In this document: one piece after another, positions 60,727-64,000 of the stretch
Position numbering within the stretch: the stretch's first letter is position 1
How the letters are laid out: every line of letters begins with the position of its first letter
DNA from: Anaeramoeba flamelloides
Taxonomy: Eukaryota > Metamonada > Anaeramoebidae
Assembly: GCA_027625915.1 (NCBI GenBank)
Contig: JANTQA010000015.1
Span: 1,860,001-1,924,000, forward strand
Reading direction: 5' to 3'
Length of the DNA stretch: 64,000 nucleotides
The notes under the pieces: generated by a model
What the model saw: the letters and a program-made list of their open reading frames with translations, nothing else
What the model was told of the DNA's origin: nothing
Databases searched by the model: none
Translations under genes and position numbers: made by a program

Positions 60727-61794
60727 TTGTATACTATTCTTGAATGAAAAATTAAAAAATTTGAATGAACTTTTAATGTGGTTAAAGGGTTTAATTGATA
60801 GATTGAAGATATCAAATTCACTCTAGATTCATCTAAAATTAAAGAACTTTGTAATTGAATGCAAATTATCAGTGTGACATCAAGCTCAAATGAATGGTAA
60901 AATTTTTTATTAATAATTTTTGAACAATGAATTATTGGATTTAATTATTGATAAAAATGAAAAATCGGAATTTTGGAAATTGTTTTTATAATCTAGTTTT
61001 CTAAATATCAAGATCGAAACTCAATATGTATATTCCTGGATATAAGTTTTTTACATCATTTGTATCATCCAAACGAAAATTTTTTTACATAATTGTTTCC
61101 ATATCAAAGAATAACTCGATAATTAGTAACCTGAAAAACCCAAATACATATTACATTAATTTATTTTTAATAAATATAATATTTGTAGAAAAATGAATTA
61201 AACAGAATTTTCATTCAGAAATTCCTAAAATTGTTTCAAAGATTAAAATTTAAATTTAAAGTATTTGATTCCATAAATCATTGATACACATAAGATCAAC
61301 ATGATTGAATTCCAGGCTAGTTTTGAAGGAAACTTTTAAAAAATAAAATAAATTTTGATTGAAAATCAATCGATTTTAGAATGAAATCAAAAAGAAAAAT
61401 AGCCATTGGAAGTAATATGGAAATTTCAAGGGAATTATTATTGAAAATTGTTAGGAATTAAATCAAATAAGCAAACATTTAAAAATAATATATATTAAAT
61501 TTATTCTAATTTCAAAGGAGATTTAATATTTTGTTTCTTTAATCTGAGAAAAAGAAATAAAGTAAAAATAGGTAAAAAAAAAAAAAAATCGGTAAAAAAC
61601 CATCTAAATATAAATAAAATTAAAAAAGTTTTTCTTACCAATCATAGAAATTACTTTTTTTGCTATTGTATCCTAAATGATTTACTACTTGGAATGTTAT
61701 TTTTTTCAATAAATTGTCTTTTTATTTAATAGTTTATTTTTTATTCGAGCACCCCTATTATTTTTAGGTATTTATTCTATTTATTAAAAAAGTA
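60302..61794. other. Upstream region of the BTB gene and spacer
   Basis: The first ~170 bases are likely 5' leader. A 30-base T run lies near 60700. Nothing else was recognised. Confidence 0.5.
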
Positions 61795-63306
61795 TATATC
61801 CCTTAGCACCCCAGATTTGCCTAAATTTCATCAAGTTTTTTAAATTAGATTTAAAATGATATTGATCTACTAATATATTAATTTCTTATTTGTCTTTCAT
61901 CAAGATTTGGATTATAATAAAAATTCACAATAGTTCGAAGATAAAGTAGTTAAGTTATTGATTTGTTTTATGAAATTGAAAAAAAAATAATAATTATTCA
62001 TTTTTTACATTTTTTTTTAAAGATTTTTTTATTTTTATTTTATTTTTTTAAATCAGAAATTTTATTACATTAATAGTAATTCAAAACTCAACACATTGAT
62101 TTATTAATAATAACCACCAACAATATTGCTAATTTTAAGATAAAAAAAATAAATAAAACAATTAATTACTTTGAAATTTATTTTTTTTTGTTAGAAAAAA
62201 TTTCAATAAATATCCAATTAAGAGAAAAATGAAATTTTTTTCTTTAGGCCAAAATTAAATTTTTAATATGATTAATTTTCTAAAACTTTTATTTAAGCAA
62301 TAGATAATAATTGAAAATCAAAAAAAAAAAAAAAAAAATTTTAAAATAATTTCAATTTACTAAATTGGAATAAAACAAATATAAATTACTTTTTAATCTA
62401 TAAAATATTTATACCTAAATTTAAAATAAAATAAAAAATAACTCTTAAATATTATTCCAATATAATAAAATAATCTCCAAAACCAAATTTTTTTTATTGC
62501 ATTTTGTTATTGGTAAAAATTTGAATAATATATTTGCGATATTTGGATTTTTCCTTAATAAATTAATCCAGATCTTGTTAAATAAGTTCTGATATATGGT
62601 CTTTAATTCAACAATATTGTTTATTTTATGTCTAGATTTTAAAAAGTCAAAAATTAAAAAATTGTAAAAAATAAAAAAAAAAATCAATTATTAATCTGAC
62701 TCGAACTATTGGCCAAATCATTTAAAATTTGAAAAAAATCTTGTTGAAAAAATTGTAAAATTTTGCAATTGAAAAAAAATTTGATTTTTTATTCAAATTT
62801 AATTTATATTTTTTTTTATTTAACATTTATTTAGAATCAAATATAGATATTGATATTGAATGGTAAAGGTAGATAAAATAAATTTTCTCTGTGATGTCAA
62901 AATAACTTTTGTAATGAATAAATTATTTAATCAAGCATTTTAGGCAATTTTGGGGTGCAAAGGGCCCCAAAAAAATTTCCAGTGAAGTATGATGTGTTTT
63001 AAATGTTAAAACTAAGAGTTTTTTGATGTCTAGACAAACTTTTCAAAAAAAAAAAAAAAATTTATTTAGATAAAATTTGGAAAAATAATAAAATCACAAT
63101 AACCAAAAAAAAAAATTCCCAATGTTAAAAAAATTTTTTCAAGTTATTTTTTTATTTTAAGTAACTATACAATTTTTAATTATAAAATTTTCTTTCTAAG
63201 ATAATTATTTATTAATTCTATATCTTATTATCCTTTGATAACATTTCAAATTCAAATTTTGGTTTGAAATGTTTTTAGGTTATTTGGGGTGCTAAGGGAT
63301 ATATAT
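61795..63306 (-). mobile_element. Family G element, ~1.5 kb, both ends present
   Basis: The left end ATATATCCCTTAGCACCCC is matched exactly by the reverse of the right end (GGGGTGCTAAGGGATATAT), and both continue inward with 'cctaaa...atttca'. Size, TIRs and a conserved - strand translation near 62950-63030 point to a decayed DNA transposon. No transposase family motif was recognised. The 80-codon frame at 62445-62687 (-) may be a piece of the same protein. Confidence 0.8.
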
Positions 63307-63323
63307 ATATATATATAAATATA

Positions 63324-63880
63324 TATAAACTTTGTTTCAGTCAAAGGCGTACCCAACATTTTTTTCAAATATCAATTATTTTATATAATTGACCTTTTAA
63401 GAACAAATGAGAAATAAGCAGAATAATACACATCAAACAATTGCTGATACGCAACCAAAATAAAAGTAAGAAACCAATGTATTTTCTTAAACATTGAAAA
63501 ACTCAGATTCTTAATACCTATTGAGAAAAACAAGTATTTTCTTTTTTATCTTTTACTGTTATTATTCAAATATCAGGATCAAAGATTGAATAAAAGTCCA
63601 ATAGAAATCAATAACATTTCGCAACGATCATTTCCATGATTTCAATAACTTTAGAATAAATATTTTTACCAAGTGACTATTGAACCCGTAATAAAAAAAA
63701 TTTTACAACTGAATTACACACCAAAAAAAATCGAAAAAAAAAAAAAAAAATGTGAAAAAATGATTTCAATTTTGGAATTTCTAAATTAATATTTTTTTCT
63801 TCTAATATCTATGTAAACCCTTTAAACATATGTAAGCCACCTACTACAACTGGGCCCGTTTAATTGGAAAGTGGTTTATA
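63324..63880. mobile_element. Family E element, ~557 bp
   Basis: TATAAACTTTGTTTCAGTCA at the left. At the right, 'actgggcccgtttaattgg...gtggtttata' is the counterpart. 'aaccctttaaacatatgtaag' and 'aatagaaatcaataa' are the reverse of blocks in the 39.25-kb copy, so it is inverted relative to that one. Confidence 0.75.
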
Positions 63881-64000
63881 AATATATAATAAGAAATCCC
63901 AAAATTGAATCAAAGTTCGAGTAAATCTTTCATTCCACACTAAAACAAAAAAAAAATAAAAAAAAAAAAAGTAAAAAAAATGGAAATTTTTAATTTTTTT

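Noticed and set aside
1-64000. tRNA, rRNA, CRISPR arrays and bacterial operon features
   Set aside because: I looked for GC-rich cloverleaf patches, TTCGA-type T-loops and spaced direct repeats and saw none. Introns and eukaryotic signalling genes rule out a bacterial source.

Overview
The window is a very AT-rich piece of a nuclear genome from a single-celled eukaryote. Seven protein-coding genes sit in 64 kb, six on the + strand and one on the - strand. Introns are of the GT...AG type, all seven genes end in TAA, and AATAAA motifs follow most stops. The gene content (TBCK, Ras, a Galpha subunit, an RGS-DUF547 fusion, a BTB-BACK protein, Lys/Glu and Asn tracts) fits a free-living amoeboid protist. 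Anaeramoeba (Metamonada) is my best guess from protein style. This is inference, and no rRNA or tRNA was seen to confirm it.

Layout: a TBCK-type pseudokinase/TBC Rab-GAP (2.99-5.65 kb); a stack of non-autonomous elements (7.2-8.6 kb); a three-exon cysteine-rich single-pass membrane protein (9.5-10.95 kb); a 10-kb repeat field with nested DNA transposons (11-20.8 kb); an unrecognised 304-residue protein (20.8-21.7 kb); more repeats; a three-exon Ras-family GTPase (28.4-29.3 kb); a gene-poor stretch; an RGS-DUF547 protein split by a 3.3-kb intron (35.9-42.6 kb); a gene-poor stretch; a six-exon Galpha subunit with a 3.6-kb intron (50.9-56.4 kb); a BTB-BACK protein on the - strand (58.8-60.3 kb); and a last repeat field (60.4-64 kb). 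For the three spliced signalling genes I rebuilt the splicing by eye. All phases agree and give proteins of family-typical length (Ras 205 aa, Galpha 349 aa).

Several products belong to one signalling theme. RGS domains speed GTP hydrolysis by Galpha, and one of each lies within 10 kb here. Ras and the TBC Rab-GAP are further small-GTPase parts. There is no operon logic and the proximity may be chance.

Most of the rest is decayed transposon DNA. I could group it into about nine repeat families, several with terminal inverted repeats that begin TA-CAG in Tc1/mariner style. Family A is a ~200-bp full-length hairpin with seven copies, whose arms carry a motif repeated every 25 bp. Family B (~540 bp) shares its ends with a 1.03-kb element that still encodes a recognisable but broken Tc1-type transposase. 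That element sits inside another ~1.5-kb family (G). The most unusual host feature lies just inside the large RGS intron. It is a stop-interrupted sequence that reads as a second copy of the C-terminal half of the RGS domain, behind a good splice acceptor in the right phase, 3.1 kb before the intact half actually needed.
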